This document shows, one piece after another, positions 44,891-56,172 of a stretch of DNA of 64,000 nt. The position numbers and the translations under genes were made by a program. The stretch's first letter is position 1; every line of letters begins with the position of its first letter. The notes below the pieces were generated by a model that saw only the letters and a program-made list of their open reading frames with translations, did not search any database and was not told the origin of the DNA. This stretch comes from Agriotes lineatus. Taxonomy: Eukaryota; Arthropoda; Insecta; Coleoptera; Elateridae. The stretch is from the NCBI GenBank assembly GCA_940337035.1, contig CALNHX010005268.1:1-64000 (forward strand), in the 5' to 3' direction.

Positions 44891-46075
44891 TCAGTAATAA
44901 TGTATTATGGGCAAATGCTTTTGCCGGTAAAAATGTTTTACGAAAGTATTTTGTTTTGGCAATGTCACAAGACAAACTAACTTGATCAAATTCCCGAGCC
45001 GAAGGCGAGGGAATTTGTCAAAGTTAGTTTGTCGAGGGGCATTGCCAAAAAAACAACAAATCGTGAGTAAAACATTTGCCGAGCAAAATCATGAGCCCGA
45101 AATACATTTTGTGGACTATTTCCCAAATATCGGTTCATTTTGACATTTATACTGATGCGCAATGACAGTTTAAATGACGTTTCTTAAATACCACCTTGAT
45201 TAAAGCAACATATTTGGTGGTTGCCGTGGATGCAAGTGGCAAAAGAAACTGACAAAATCCCAAGGGAAAATTTCGATTTTTTGCCACTACAAAAACACAG
45301 GATTGGTTGAATTTTGAAAAAGCATGGCTTTTCATTGGATAATAAGAGATGTGGGAAATAGTCCGTTTCTTTTACCACTTGTATCTATGGAAACCACCAA
45401 ATCTGCTGTTTTAAGCAATGTGGCATTTCCAAAACGTCATTAAACTGTTATTGTGAATCAGTATAAATGTCATATTCATTGTATACTGATACAAAATGAA
45501 CCCATATTTGAGAAATAGTCCACAACATGACATTGCCAAAACAAAATACTTTCGTAAAACATTTTTACCGGCAAAAGCATTTGCCCATAATACATTATTA
45601 CTGACTATTTCCCACATCTCTTATTATCCAATGAAAAGCTATGCTTTTTCAAAATTCAACCAATCGTGTGTTTTTGTAGTGGCAAAAAATCGAAATTTTC
45701 CCTTGGGATTTTGTCAGTTTCTTTTGCCACTTGCATCCACGGCAACCACCAAATATGTTGCTTTAATCAAGGTGGTATTTAAGAAACGTCATTTAAACTG
45801 TCATTGCGCATCAGTATAAATGTCAAAATGAACCGATATTTGGGAAATAGTCCACAAAATGTATTTCGGGCTCATGATTTTGCTCGGAAAATGTTTTACT
45901 CACGATTTGTTGTTTTTTTGGCAATGCCCCTCGACAAACTAACTTTGACAAATTCCCTCGCCTTCGGCTCGGGAATTTGATCAAGTTAGTTTGTCTTGTG
46001 ACATTGCCAAAACAAAATACTTTCGTAAAACATTTTTACTGGCAAAAGCATTTGCCCTTAATACATTATTACTGA
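44891..46075. mobile_element. palindromic MITE with three copies of its end
   Basis: Arms 44891-45362 and 45603-46075 are nearly perfect inverted copies (472 bp each) around a 240-bp centre. The terminal 70 bp (ending TAATACATTATTACTGA) occurs three times: inverted at 44891-44966 and directly at 45534-45604 and 46005-46075. Each arm contains a hairpin with a GCCGAAGGC-like tip between AAACTAACTT and AAGTTAGTTT. A further partial copy continues at 46076-46193. No protein is encoded. Confidence 0.75.
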
Positions 46076-46199
46076 AAAAATCCCAAGGGAATATTTTGAT
46101 ATTTTTTGCCACTACACAAACACGTGATTGGTTAAATATTGGAAAATCATGGCGTTTTGATTGGATAGTAGGAGATACGGGAAATAGTCACTAATAGTA

Positions 46200-46681
46200 T
46201 ACAGGGTGTTATGGAAATGAGTGCAAATATTTTAACCAGCGCAGCGATAGAGCTCACCAAAATGAACAACTTTTCTATGAATAGTTTTTCATTCAATCGT
46301 ATATTTTCTCAATTATTTATCTCCCCTAAATTTGACGAGCCGCTTGGTAAGTAATTCTAAGTTATAGGTGAACGACATACGGTCAATAACTTACCTACCT
46401 CAATTGATTAAGTACGTTGGTGACCAGATGTGAAGCAAACGCTTTATCAGTACCTATGCAGTTTTTGTTGGTGTGCAAGTCAAAGAAATGTTTTTGTGTC
46501 CTGTGCCATTAAATTAAAATGTTATTCCATAGGCGGGTATGCATTTTTTTAGTAAAACTGTTTTGAATTTTAACTCAGTTTTGAGGGCATTTTCGAAAAA
46601 ATGATAAATAGAGAAGTGGTTCGGTTTAGCGAGTTCTATTACGGGTTAAAATATTTGCACTCATTTCCATAACACCCTGTA
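46200..46681. mobile_element. MITE with TACAGGGTGTTATGG ends, 482 bp
   Basis: Terminal inverted repeats of about 38 bp (TACAGGGTGTTATGGAAATG and its inverse at the right end) bound a non-coding AT-rich core. The ends share TACAGGGTG with the other foldback families of the window, with a different subterminal sequence. TA or TAT at each side may be the target. Confidence 0.8.
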
Positions 46682-46682
46682 T

Positions 46683-47082
46683 TATGATACTAGTGTATAA
46701 GTACACCTTTAAAGCACGTGCGAAGAGTTTAAGAGCACGACTCAAAGCGGAGTGCTTTTAACGTCGCTAATGCTTTAATGGCACTTATACACGTGCATCA
46801 TACACTATTTTTCTACGATCGTAACAGAAATATAAAAACTTAGTTCGGTGACATTTTTTCCGTCACATTGTGTTAGACATTTTAGGTTGTGTTAGACATT
46901 TTAGGTTATGTTGACATTCAAATTTACGGCAGAGCGTTTTTAATATACTATTAAAACACGCCACCAATGGCAACGTGCAAAAAAGACGTAATTCGGGTGC
47001 TAATATTAAGAGTACTACAAACGTCACTTTTGACACTAGAAACTGTGCAAAAAGTTATCATTTTGACACGATCGTAGAAAAA
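46683..47082. mobile_element. hairpin plus MITE (TTTTTCTACGATCG ends)
   Basis: 46683-46806 forms an imperfect hairpin (GTGTATAAGT...ACTTATACAC arms). It abuts a MITE, 46808-47082, with terminal repeats TTTTTCTACGATCG and CGATCGTAGAAAAA. Inside the latter a 22-bp unit (TGTGTTAGACATTTTAGGTT) is tandemly repeated. No coding content. Confidence 0.6.
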
Positions 47083-47479
47083 ACAAATTATTTTTAAAAT
47101 TGTTATATTTTGTCATATTTATACATTGCCTATCTATATTCAACAGTTTTGGGTTGAAAGCGATAATTAATCTATTTAGGTGATTCTTATAAAACATCTA
47201 TAAAATAATGTTTCTTAGAAGCGCGAATCTAGCGACAGAGCCGTATCAAAGTTAGAAAGAAATAGTAATTTTTATTAAATTTAATATTATAAAATATTTT
47301 ATTTATTACAAAAAATACGATTTTGTAACTAAACAATCAAAAGTAACGATTAACAAGCACAGCAGCTGAACAAGTCAGGTTAAAAATGATTTTTTTTCAT
47401 GTTTAATCATCTTAATTATGTTTCCATAATGCTGCATATTGTACTACTATAATATTTTCATAAGAGACGCTCGGAGTCT
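47083..47479. other. no recognised feature
   Basis: AT-rich DNA before the decayed LINE. The 5' limit of that LINE is uncertain and may lie within this stretch. Confidence 0.35.
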
Positions 47480-48372
47480 GTGACAATGTAAAGAAAATTG
47501 GTTCCCAACAATTCGACCTACTAATATCAGAGACTCACTCCTCCATCAGAAGTCAGTTTAAGATACCAAACTATATCGTGTACTCCACAAATCATCCAGA
47601 AACAGAGAGGCAAGCGAGGGGTGGCACACCTATAATAATCAAGGAATGTATCAAACATCATGAGCTGCCTCACTTCAAGGAAAACTATTTACAAGCAACA
47701 ACCTTAGAGATTCTAGACTGGCATGGTCCACTTACTCTGTCCGCAGCGTATTGTCCTCCAAATTATCTCGTCAACAAGGAGGGTCTTATCACATATTTTC
47801 AGTCACTGGGTAGCAGATTCATGGCCGGTGGAGACTGCAATGCAAAGCATACTCACTGGGGTTCTCGTCTTTCTCCCCCAGGCAGGGGTAGAGCTCTGTA
47901 CCAAATCATGCAAGAACTTCAATTAAATCATTTGTCTACATATGAACCTACATACTGGCCAACAGACCCAAATAAAATACCGGATTTCTTTGTCACAAAA
48001 AGTATCCCTCCAGGATACCAGGATATCTGTTCATGTCTAGATTTATTCTCTGATCACACTCCTGTTATATCCTCTGTTAGTGCTACAATCATCGAGAAGG
48101 AGAAACCAGCAAAGCTATTTAACAATAGAACAGACTGGCAATACTTCAGAAGCTTAGTGGACAACCAACTAAACATGAGAATCCCTTTAAAATCCACCGA
48201 AGACTTAGAAACCGTTGTTCTAAACTTCACCAGATTTATCCAGGAATCAACCTAGGTCTTCTACACCTGTTATTCCAACTAAAAGTGTACACAGATGCTG
48301 TCCAATATCCGTCAAAAAGAAAATAGCTGAGAAAAGACGTCTTAGGAAAATCTGGCAAACCACCAGATATCC
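47480..48372 (+). pseudogene. Jockey-like LINE ORF2, endonuclease half (interrupted)
   Basis: The frame 47490-48255 encodes most of an apurinic-type endonuclease: ISETHSS, GGDCNAKHTHWGS and SDHTPV are visible. The N-terminal catalytic asparagine block is missing or out of frame, so the copy is 5'-truncated or decayed. After a stop near 48253 the sequence continues to KRRLRKIWQTT in another frame and is cut by the Penelope-like insertion at 48373. It resumes at 50734. It is a different family from the intact LINE at 39629. Confidence 0.8.
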
Positions 48373-48400
48373 ACTGTTTGAGGCTTTCGCGGTTACTCGA

Positions 48401-48572
48401 ATTATTCTCCTTAGCATAGAATTTCGGCTTAGACCGCGTAGTATTTGTAGATGAACACCCAGCATTCTCTGACTTAATGTGCCTTGCACCTTGTGAAGTC
48501 GAGCAAAAACCCGCGCGATGGCCATGCTTTTTGGTGGCTCGTGTTGTTTGAGTATCTTGAGAACGAGGATAC
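48401..48572 (+). repeat. left inverted terminal repeat of Penelope-like element
   Basis: Begins ATTATTCTCCTTAGCATAG and ends GAACGAGGAT. It matches 50557-50721 in reverse with few differences. Confidence 0.85.
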
Positions 48573-48666
48573 TTTAGGCAGATTTGGCCGTTTTGCTGTT
48601 TGTGCATCCATATTCACTAACGTTACGCAAGACCTTGCAGCTTCCATAATCAGAGTGAAAGTCGCA

Positions 48667-50640
48667 CTAAGAACTGAAGGTCGGTGTGGAGCTATTTATA
48701 GTCCTCTGTGCCAGGCGCGCGGAGTGACGTAACGCTGGTTGGTCATCCGAGTGCAACGTAATCCGCGGGGCGTGGCCGTATGACGCACAGTGGTTGTAAT
48801 GCTTTAGATCGTGTATCACAGGGGTCCACGATTTACTAAGCTTAAAGCCATCTTCCCTGTTGATATTATTTGGATGTTTTTCTATTTCTATGGCTTCACG
48901 TATCACTCGCGGGAAGTAATGAGGTATTCTGGCAAGTACTCTGGCATGCTCAAATTCTAGAGTGTGCCCATTTGTAAATGTATGCTCAGCTACGGCTGAT
49001 TTTGTGATGCGTTTGTGTTTGCAATCGCCTTTGTGTTCTTGGAGTCTTAGATCAACGGAACGACCAGTCTGTCCAATGTAACTCGAGCCGCAAGAACAAG
49101 GAATGCGATAAACGCCAGCGGTTTTTAAACTTGGAATCTTGTCTTTTATCGATCTGAAGCCGTTACCCAAAGTTTCCTTGCTCGTGAACACAGTTTTGAT
49201 GTTGCATCGTTGCAGGACACGTCCTATCTTATCAGTCGAGCCTTTAACGTAAGGTAGAAATGCTATGCCTTCCAGAGGTGGAGATTCTTCTTTAGACTTT
49301 TTTGTCATAGTCTTGTCTAGAGCTTTTCGTATGGCGTATCCGTTCCTTTGTAAAGAGTCAAACAGATGTAGCTTTTCTCTCTCTAGATTTTCTTCGTCTG
49401 AGATACGAACGGCACTTGTCGCCAGAGTCTGGAGAACTGTTGCTTTTTGCATTGGATGATGGTGTGAGTCAGCATTTAGATATCTGTCCGTGTGTGTTTT
49501 CTTTCTATAGACTGCATGTCCTAAACTGCTATTTGATTTACGTTTAACCAGGACGTCTAGAAACGGAATACTGCAATTTTCCTCTACTTCCATTGTGAAC
49601 TGTATGTTGGGATGTACAGAATTCAGGTGTTTTAGAAACAGATTTAATGTCTGGCGTCCATGTGACCAGATGAGAAAGGTATCATCTACATATCTCAACC
49701 AGCAAGTCGGTTTTAGCTGGCTTGTTCGAGAGCCTTGGTTTCAAAAGCTTCCATGTAGATATTAGCGATAACAGGTGATAGCGGTGAACCCATGGCCACT
49801 CCTTCGACTCGTTCGTATATTTTATTGTTCCAACTGAAGTAAGTATTTTTCAAGCAAATTTCGACAAGTTCAACTTGGTCTGTAGGCAAGAGATCTTTGA
49901 GCATTACTAGCACCTCATCAACCGGCACTTTCGTGAAGAGTGATACTACTTCGAAACTGACTAAGAGATCATATTTGTTTAACTTTATGTTCTTTAGTTT
50001 CTGGACAAAATCTGCTGAATCCTTGACAAAGGAGTCTGTTTTACCAGTTAGAGGCTGTAGTATACTGGTTAAATGTCTTGCCAAAGCATGTGTAGGAGAA
50101 TTGATCGCGTTGACAATTGGTCTCAACGGCACGGCCTCCTTATCTATCTTAGGTAGGCCATACATGCGAGGAGTTATTGCATTTCTAGGAATCAACCGGT
50201 GCTTTAAGGTGGGGTCGATACTATCGGAGAATTTTATGGCAGAGGTTATCTTTGTTTTGAGAGAGGTAGTGGGATTGCGGTGTAGACTTTTGTAAGTTGT
50301 ATCAGATAGTAAGACTTCCATCTTCGCATTATAATCTTCAGTGTTTATTATTTTAGTAGCAATTCCTTTGTCAGCTTTGAGAACGACAATTTCTTTGTTC
50401 TTTTTTAATGCTTTAGCTGCCTCTCTCTCTCTGCTTTACTGATGTTGGAGCGGGGCGGTTTCGCTCTTCTGAAAATACAAGACACATCCTGTCGGATGAT
50501 TTCTGCATCTTTTCTGGGAAGTTTTTGGATTGCTGCTTCCACTCCACATATTATCCTCGTTCTCAAGATACTCAAACAACACGAGCCACCAAAGAGCATG
50601 GCCATCGCGCTGGTTTTTGCTCGACTTCACAAGGTGCAAG
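48667..50640 (-). pseudogene. Penelope-like reverse transcriptase with GIY-YIG endonuclease
   Basis: Read on the minus strand, an N-terminal segment (about 50640-50410) is followed, after a frameshift in a CT microsatellite near 50423-50434, by the reverse transcriptase (50400-49713): PRMYGLPKIDKE and AMGSPLSPVIANIYME are clear. A second one-base shift near 49705 separates it from RYVDDTFLIW, the catalytic motif. The C-terminal nuclease (about 49130-48950) has GVYRIPC, SYIGQTGRS and DLRLQEHK, with a cysteine-rich start as usual in this group. The reading frame ends at 48667. With two shifts it is inactive, though otherwise well preserved. Confidence 0.9.
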
Positions 50641-50721
50641 GCACATTAAGCCAGAGAATGCTGGATGTTCATCTACAAATACTACGCGGTCTAAGCCGAA
50701 ATTCTATGCTAAGGAGAATAA
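50557..50721 (-). repeat. right inverted terminal repeat of Penelope-like element
   Basis: Inverted partner of 48401-48572. It overlaps the start of the element's coding region on the minus strand. Confidence 0.85.
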
Positions 50722-50733
50722 CATCAGATATCC

Positions 50734-52573
50734 TTCAGACAAAACGCGTTATAATCAAGCCTCTAGTGAACTAAAAAGCGTAATCAGAAACCTGACAAAC
50801 GAATGCTTCCAAGAATATCTTGAAAACCTTACCGCTACGGATGACACGAATTACTCTTTATGGACAGCTACCAAGAGAATAAAACATCAAAAACTACCAG
50901 TCTCCCCTATACACAAAGAAAATGGCAGCTGGGCACGTACTGACTCGGATAAGGCAGACACATTTGCGCAATATTTAGTGAAAGTATTTCTAGCCTTACC
51001 GTCGTCAAATACTCCTGAAGCAGAATTGGAAATTAAGGACGCTCTAGAAGCCCCTTACCAGATGTCTCCGTTACCAGATCTCTTTACAGTCAGGGAAGTC
51101 AAAAACATGATTAAAACCAACCTTCATCCAAAAAAGGCTCCCGGCTTTGACTTAATTACCGGGCAACTTATAAAAGAACTTCCGCATAAGGGCATAGTTA
51201 TGCTAACAACTATCTTCAACGCTGTATTAAGACTGGGCTACTTCCCAGCTCCATGGAAAGTTTCCCAAGTAATCCTAATTCTAAAACCTAGCAAACCACC
51301 AAATGAAGTCAGCTCTTACAGGCATATCAGCCTCTTGCCCATACTAGGCAAACTATTAGAGAAGTTGCTACTCAAAAGACTTATGCCCATCGTAGAAGAT
51401 CTTAATCTTATTCCAGACCATCAGTTTGGCATTTCTTGATGATAGCCAGGCTTTTGATAAAGTCTGGCATGATGGTCTCCTTTATAAATTAAAATCTGCA
51501 CTACCGCACTCGTACTACATTATTCTCAAATCTTACTTAGATGGTAGATACTTTCAAGTCAAATATGAACAACAACTAACTGATCTTCATCAAATCCTAT
51601 CTAGTGTACCCCAGGGCAGTGTGCTGGGGCCGCTCTTGTACCTTCTCTTCACTGCTGATCTGCCCACCAATGATCAAACATTTACGGCCACATTTGCCGA
51701 TGACAAAGCAATTATGGTTAAGCATAAAGACCCCATTATAGCTGCGGAGATCCTGCAGGAAAATTTAAACAAAATAGAGACATGGGCAAAAAGGTGGAGG
51801 ATAAAAATAAATGAAACTAAATCACAGCATATTACCTGCACAGAATGTAAAGGCAACGTAAGTACCTCAAGTCTTCATGCATAATGCACCACTACCACAA
51901 GTAACAAGAGGTGAAATACCTAGGCTTACACCTTGACAGGGGTCTAACGTTGAAAGACCACATTTGGAAAAAGCGGAAGCAACTCGGTTTAAAATTTAGC
52001 AAACACTATTGGTTACTGGGAAGAAAATCCAAATTGTCTCTTCGTAACAAATTCCTCGTATATAATGTAGCATTCAAGCCCATCTGGACCTATGGGCTAC
52101 AACTCTGGGGCACAGCATCCAATACCAACATTCAAATCATCGAACGCTTCTAATCCAAAGTGTTACGCGCTATGTGTGATGCTCCATATTTCCTAAGAAA
52201 TGTAGACATTTTGTGTGATCTAAAAGTGGACTCCGTGAAAGATACTATAGTGAAGCACAGTGAAAAATATTTAAATAAATTAGAATTATCACGCTGTAAA
52301 TCTTCTTGATAACAGTGTAAACGTCCAAAGACTCAGTAGAATTAAGCCACTGGACTTGCCACATAGATTTATATAGCTGTAAATGTTTAATTAGTAATTA
52401 TTGTAACATCTAGTCGCTAAACGTATATTATTTGTAAGAAATCTTGGTGTTAGGATTGATGAATCCTATCTCTCACATCTATTCATGACACTTATAATCG
52501 TTTATCTATTTTGCTTATTGTATTCCTTTGTTATACAGATTGCAATTAGTTAATAAATTTATTTAAAAAAAAA
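50734..52573 (+). pseudogene. Jockey-like LINE ORF2, reverse transcriptase half and 3' end
   Basis: The LINE frame resumes after the Penelope insertion and runs to 51439: KKAPGFDLITG, then YRHISLLPILGKLLEK (proline changed to histidine in the usual YRPISLL). At about 51430 the block after DHQFG is deleted and the frame shifts. 51441-51884 continues with LDDSQAFDKVW, SSVPQGSVLGP and FADDKAIM, where the threonine or serine usual after FADD is lysine. A third piece from about 51912 (KYLGLHLDRGLTLKDH) ends at a stop at 52151-52153 with homology beyond it. A short A-tail lies at 52563-52571. Confidence 0.85.
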
Positions 52574-52575
52574 CA

Positions 52576-52653
52576 ATTCGAGGTTAGCAGGTTAGGGTTT
52601 GAGTCAGTCTGTGTAAAACCTGACGCAAAACCTAACCTCCTAACCTCGAATTT
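52576..52653. repeat. hairpin with GGTTAGG-type arms
   Basis: AATTCGAGGTTAGCAGGTTA (52576-52595) is nearly perfectly complementary to the segment ending TAACCTCGAATT at about 52653, with a 25-bp loop. The AGGTTAG words recall the insect telomere repeat TTAGG, but they do not form an array. The hairpin sits directly after the LINE tail. Confidence 0.6.
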
Positions 52654-53240
52654 GACATAGACTTACAGTGCCACCAACATAAAACACCTTGTTTAATCAA
52701 TATTTTATTAAATCGTGGTAATGATGAAAAAATGATCCAACTTTTTCCGCTGTATGTTCCACTCTTACTAAAGTATTATACAGGTACATTAATTAAACAC
52801 AGTTGAATTCGAAATCTAACATTATAAAAAATGTAAAAAAATTAATGTCTGTTTAATTCTTAGTACCTACTCACATAAAATATTTGAACAACCCTTCTAA
52901 TGATGGCTGAATTTACCGTTGATACCTTTTTTATCAGTAAAGCGTTTTACTATTAACACTGATTTTCCGTGGCATTTTATCACGATTTACCGAAGTGTCA
53001 ACTTGACAGTCCTTGCGACCTTGATTTTGACGTTATTAGATATATTTTGTAACTAAACTGTTGTACACTGCTAATAGTATATTATTGTACGAGCATATAA
53101 TGGATGCTATTATTATATGAGCATGGCGTTTACACAACGAGCGAGCGAAGCGAGCGAGTTTTTTAAGCCATTTGAGTGTAATAATAGTTATTATATGCGA
53201 GTAAAATACGCTATTTTATTTACAACAAATTTATTTTATT
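52654..53240. other. no gene; palindromic MITE remnant near 53080-53215
   Basis: Around 53136-53160 a CGAGCGAGCGAAGCGAGCGA hairpin is flanked by inverted ATAATAGT/TATTATTATATGAGC-like words, similar in style to the hairpins at 44990-45040 and 62020-62050. The rest is AT-rich. Confidence 0.4.
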
Positions 53241-53933
53241 TTAAATGTAGATTACAGTAAAGTTCCTACAATTTGTAAAATTACTAGAAGGTATATTTGC
53301 TATATCTAAATTAAAATCATTATTTTCGAAATTTGAAACAGTATTCACATTAACAGGTCGAACCACATTATTAGAAACTGCTTTATCATTTGTAGATCTA
53401 GTAATATGGGAATTTTGAATTGAATTATAATTATCTGACGAAGTAGATGGCTGAAGTTGCTGTAAAACGGTATTGGCAGTGTTCACTTTATTTGTAAGTG
53501 ATCTCTCAACGTATCCTTCTGCTACAGAGGTCGATTTCCAACCTCCGTGAAGTTTTAGATGCAGGGTATTAACACCTCCGTCTGTGAAAATTGTTGCCGA
53601 TGATCTTCTTAAACAATGTCCAGCTTATTTTTGTGCATTAGGCAAGTTCAAATATTCTGCTATTTGTTTACCGAATGATCTAAACTTATTGATTCCAATT
53701 ATTTGGACAGTGCATTTACCATGTTGATAACTCAGAAAAAAGTTTTCGGCTGCAGCATGACGTGGGCGTAGATTTTTATAGGTATTTACAATATTGTAAT
53801 ATGGCCCAGTTATAGAAAATTGACGTGGATTTTTATTTTTTGTATGCGGAATATCAACGAGGAAAGTACTGCCGTGATCATGAACATGTTGCAGTTTCAT
53901 ACAATTAGTCCAGTCGTTGAAGGTTTTCCGCTC
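53241..53933 (-). pseudogene. Crypton-like tyrosine recombinase, catalytic C-terminal exon
   Basis: On the minus strand this encodes the catalytic part of a tyrosine recombinase: LVDIPHTKNKNPR, then GHCLRRSSATIF (with the H-x-x-R arginine), LKLHGGWKS (with histidine and tryptophan) and AEGYVERS (with the nucleophilic tyrosine). A TAA at 53625-53627 lies in frame between NAQK and AGHCLRR, so the gene is broken. A serine/asparagine-rich tail follows to 53241. The pattern is that of insect Crypton-like or domesticated recombinases. Upstream exons lie on the far side of the foldback at 53934-55702. Confidence 0.75.
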
Positions 53934-55702
53934 CGAATTCTTTGAACCTTGACCGATTGACGTGAAATTTGGTGAGTGGTTAGGGGATGGCTCAAGGAGC
54001 AAAAGTGGCATAGCGCCTATGTGCGCTTTTACCATGAGAGTGGATGCCACCCCTTCTCGGGGGTGGAAATTGTTCACTTAAAATAACCCCGGAAATGGAT
54101 AGAGGAACAAATTCTAAGTAAAAAATGCTCTATATAGTTTTTTCGATAGATCGATATTTTTCGAGCTATTCGCGATTGATAACTTAGATTTTTCGTGATA
54201 AAAAATGCATGTTTTTGGACGGTTTTTCGGGAATAAGTCGAAAACTTCGCGTTCTATCAAATAAGTTGTAATAACCAAACATGAAGCTTAGAAAACAGCA
54301 AAGAGATTGGTTGGTTTATGAATGCTTTGGTCCAAAATAAAAGAAGTTATGGCTCGTTGAAGAAGATTTTTTTTTGCAACAACTTTGTTCGAAGTAATCA
54401 ACGTTAATTAACGAAAAACCGATGCATTTGTTGGGAAAAACTTATAGAACATTTTTTGTAGTGATTGAAAAGACCTTTAAAATAAACACTGTTAAAAGTC
54501 GATTGCATTATAACTAAGCGAGTTACGATGCAAAAACGGTGGGCCACTCGAATTTTTGAAAAAAAAATGAGCGATAAAACCCCAGCCATTCCACTAGAAT
54601 TGATATTGACCATTATCCGTTTACAAATTACTTTATTTTAGTATTACTTATGTAGTCCAAAAGTTTGGGCGGGTTAGAATGCGTATTTTTAGAAAAAAAT
54701 ATGATGAAAATGAAAAACGTATTTTTCAAATTTCTTAAAAAATACCTTATTTTGAAAATACTTAAAACTAAAGAAAAAAACGTAAAAAATAATATAGTAG
54801 AAAAATGTTAATTTCTTCTTAACGAACATTTTAGTTTTTTGTTTATTACTGTAGGAAAAAAAATAACGGAGATATAAATGTTACAAGTTTGCATTATAGT
54901 GCTCGCACCACCCTTCCCGAGCCCTTTAACCCTTTACTTTTTGAATATGCAAAGTCTGAGCATGTCGAAAAACTTTTGGATTACATGAGTAATACTATAA
55001 TAAAGTAATTTGTAAACGGATAATGGTCAATATCAATTCTGGTGGAATGGCTGGGGTTTTAGCGCTCATTTTTTTTTTCAAAAATTCGAGTGGCCCACCG
55101 TTTTTGCATCGTAACTCGCTTAGTTATAATGCAATAGACTTTTAACAGTGCTCATTTTAAAGGTCTTTTCAATCACTACAAAAAATGTTCTATAAGTTTT
55201 TCCCGAAAAATGCATCGGTTTTTCGTTAATTAACGTTGATTACTTCGAACAAAGTTGTTGCAAAAAAAAATCTTCTTCAACGAGCTATAACTTCTTTTAT
55301 TTTGGACCTAGAGCATTCATAAAACAACCAATCTCTTTGCTGTTTTTTAAACTTCATTTCTGGTTAATACAACTTATTTGACAGAGCGCGAAATTTTCGA
55401 CTTATTCGCGAAAAACCGTCCAAAAACATGCATTTTTATCACAAAAAATCTAAGTTTTCAATCGCGAATAGCTCGAAAAATATCGATCTATCAAAAAAAC
55501 TATATAGAACATTTTTTACTTAGAATTTGTTCCTCTATCCATTTCCGGGGTTATTTTGAGTGAATAATTTCCACCCCCGAGAAGGGGTGGCATCCACTCT
55601 CAGGGTAAAAACGCACATCGGCGCTATGTCACTTTTGTTCTTTGAGCCATCTCCTAACCACTCACCAAATTTCACGTCAATCGGTCAAGGTTCAAAGAAT
55701 TC
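53934..55702. mobile_element. foldback element inside the recombinase gene, 1.77 kb
   Basis: Arms 53934-54667 and 54971-55702 are close inverted copies (GAATTCTTTGAACCTTGACC at left, its inverse at right), with a 303-bp AT-rich centre. No protein is encoded; the frames reading NFHPREGVAST at both ends are in the arms. The interior contains paired TTTTTCGAGC-like and AACGTTAATTAACG words. About 20 bp of host sequence (TAGTCCAGTCGTTGAAGG) occurs outside both ends in inverted orientation, instead of a normal direct target duplication. Confidence 0.8.
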
Positions 55703-55724
55703 TGAGGTAATAGCATATTTTTAC

Positions 55725-55793
55725 CTTCAACGACTGGACTAAATATAAATCGATAGATCGACAACATCCCATTGCACCCATAATAACGGCCAC
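55725..55793 (-). pseudogene. Crypton-like recombinase, internal 69-nt exon
   Basis: On the minus strand this segment is preceded by ATTGTAG (acceptor) and followed by GTAAAA (donor). It reads through in the same phase as the upstream exon, giving VAVIMGAMGCCRSIDLYLVQ. That fits the start of the recombinase core where an alpha-helix with an RxxEL-type arginine is expected; here the residues after the arginine are SID. The next exon is displaced by the foldback. Confidence 0.6.
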
Positions 55794-55846
55794 CTACAAT
55801 ATTAAATAGATTAATAATTACTACAAATGCAAATTTATGTATTTAC

Positions 55847-56070
55847 CTTAGTCGTAAGATATTTCTTATTCGGGGCTTCATTTATAAATTTGCCAATTTC
55901 GTCTTGTGTAAATAGTTCTGCCTTTTTAGCCCTGTATCCATCGGATTTCCTTTTTAAAAATGAACGTAATTTATTATAATTTTTAATGTTGATATTTCGT
56001 AAATATTCAGCGTGGATTTATATTTCTCAGCAACTTCGACGAAATATGCCAAAACGTTGTTTTCAGAAAA
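55847..56070 (-). pseudogene. Crypton-like recombinase, N-terminal exon
   Basis: The minus strand encodes LRSFLKRKSDGYRAKK and ELFTQDEIGKFINEAP, typical of the DNA-binding N-terminal region of this insect recombinase family. It ends at a donor (TAAG then GTAAAT, exon end 55847), followed by a 53-nt intron (55846-55794). Upstream, the frame is broken near 55975 (YKSTLNIYE is in another frame). The start of the gene is not recognised. Confidence 0.65.
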
Positions 56071-56172
56071 TTAGCTCGTAATTTTTTTAACCTCCATTCC
56101 ATAAAATAATTTAAATGCAAAGCCTGCTCTGAATCATAAAGTAAAAAAAATAGACTATACTACCACTAATAT

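Larger units (their letters stand above)
48373..50724 (-). mobile_element. Penelope-like element inserted in the LINE, 2352 bp
   Basis: A 9-bp duplication CAGATATCC (48364-48372 and 50725-50733) brackets it, inside the LINE pol gene. The outer parts form an inverted repeat: 48401-48572 matches the complement of about 50557-50721. That resembles the pseudo-LTR arrangements described for Penelope-like elements, where a partial terminal copy can be inverted. A further 28 bp lies beyond the left repeat. The enclosed gene reads on the minus strand and encodes reverse transcriptase and GIY-YIG nuclease. Confidence 0.85.

Noticed and set aside
48373..48600. Hammerhead ribozyme in the Penelope-like terminal repeat
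   Set aside because: GAAA words are present but I found no CTGANGA partner on either strand at a suitable distance.
48236..48732. Minus- and plus-strand frames of 80-120 codons over the LINE/Penelope junction
   Set aside because: They run through the terminal repeat on the wrong strand and cross the insertion boundary.
52576..52653. Telomeric repeat tract
   Set aside because: Only a few irregular AGGTTAG words within a hairpin, with no TTAGG array.
53625..54077. 150-codon minus-strand frame as one protein
   Set aside because: Its first third is foldback arm sequence, also present inverted at 55560; only the rest belongs to the recombinase.
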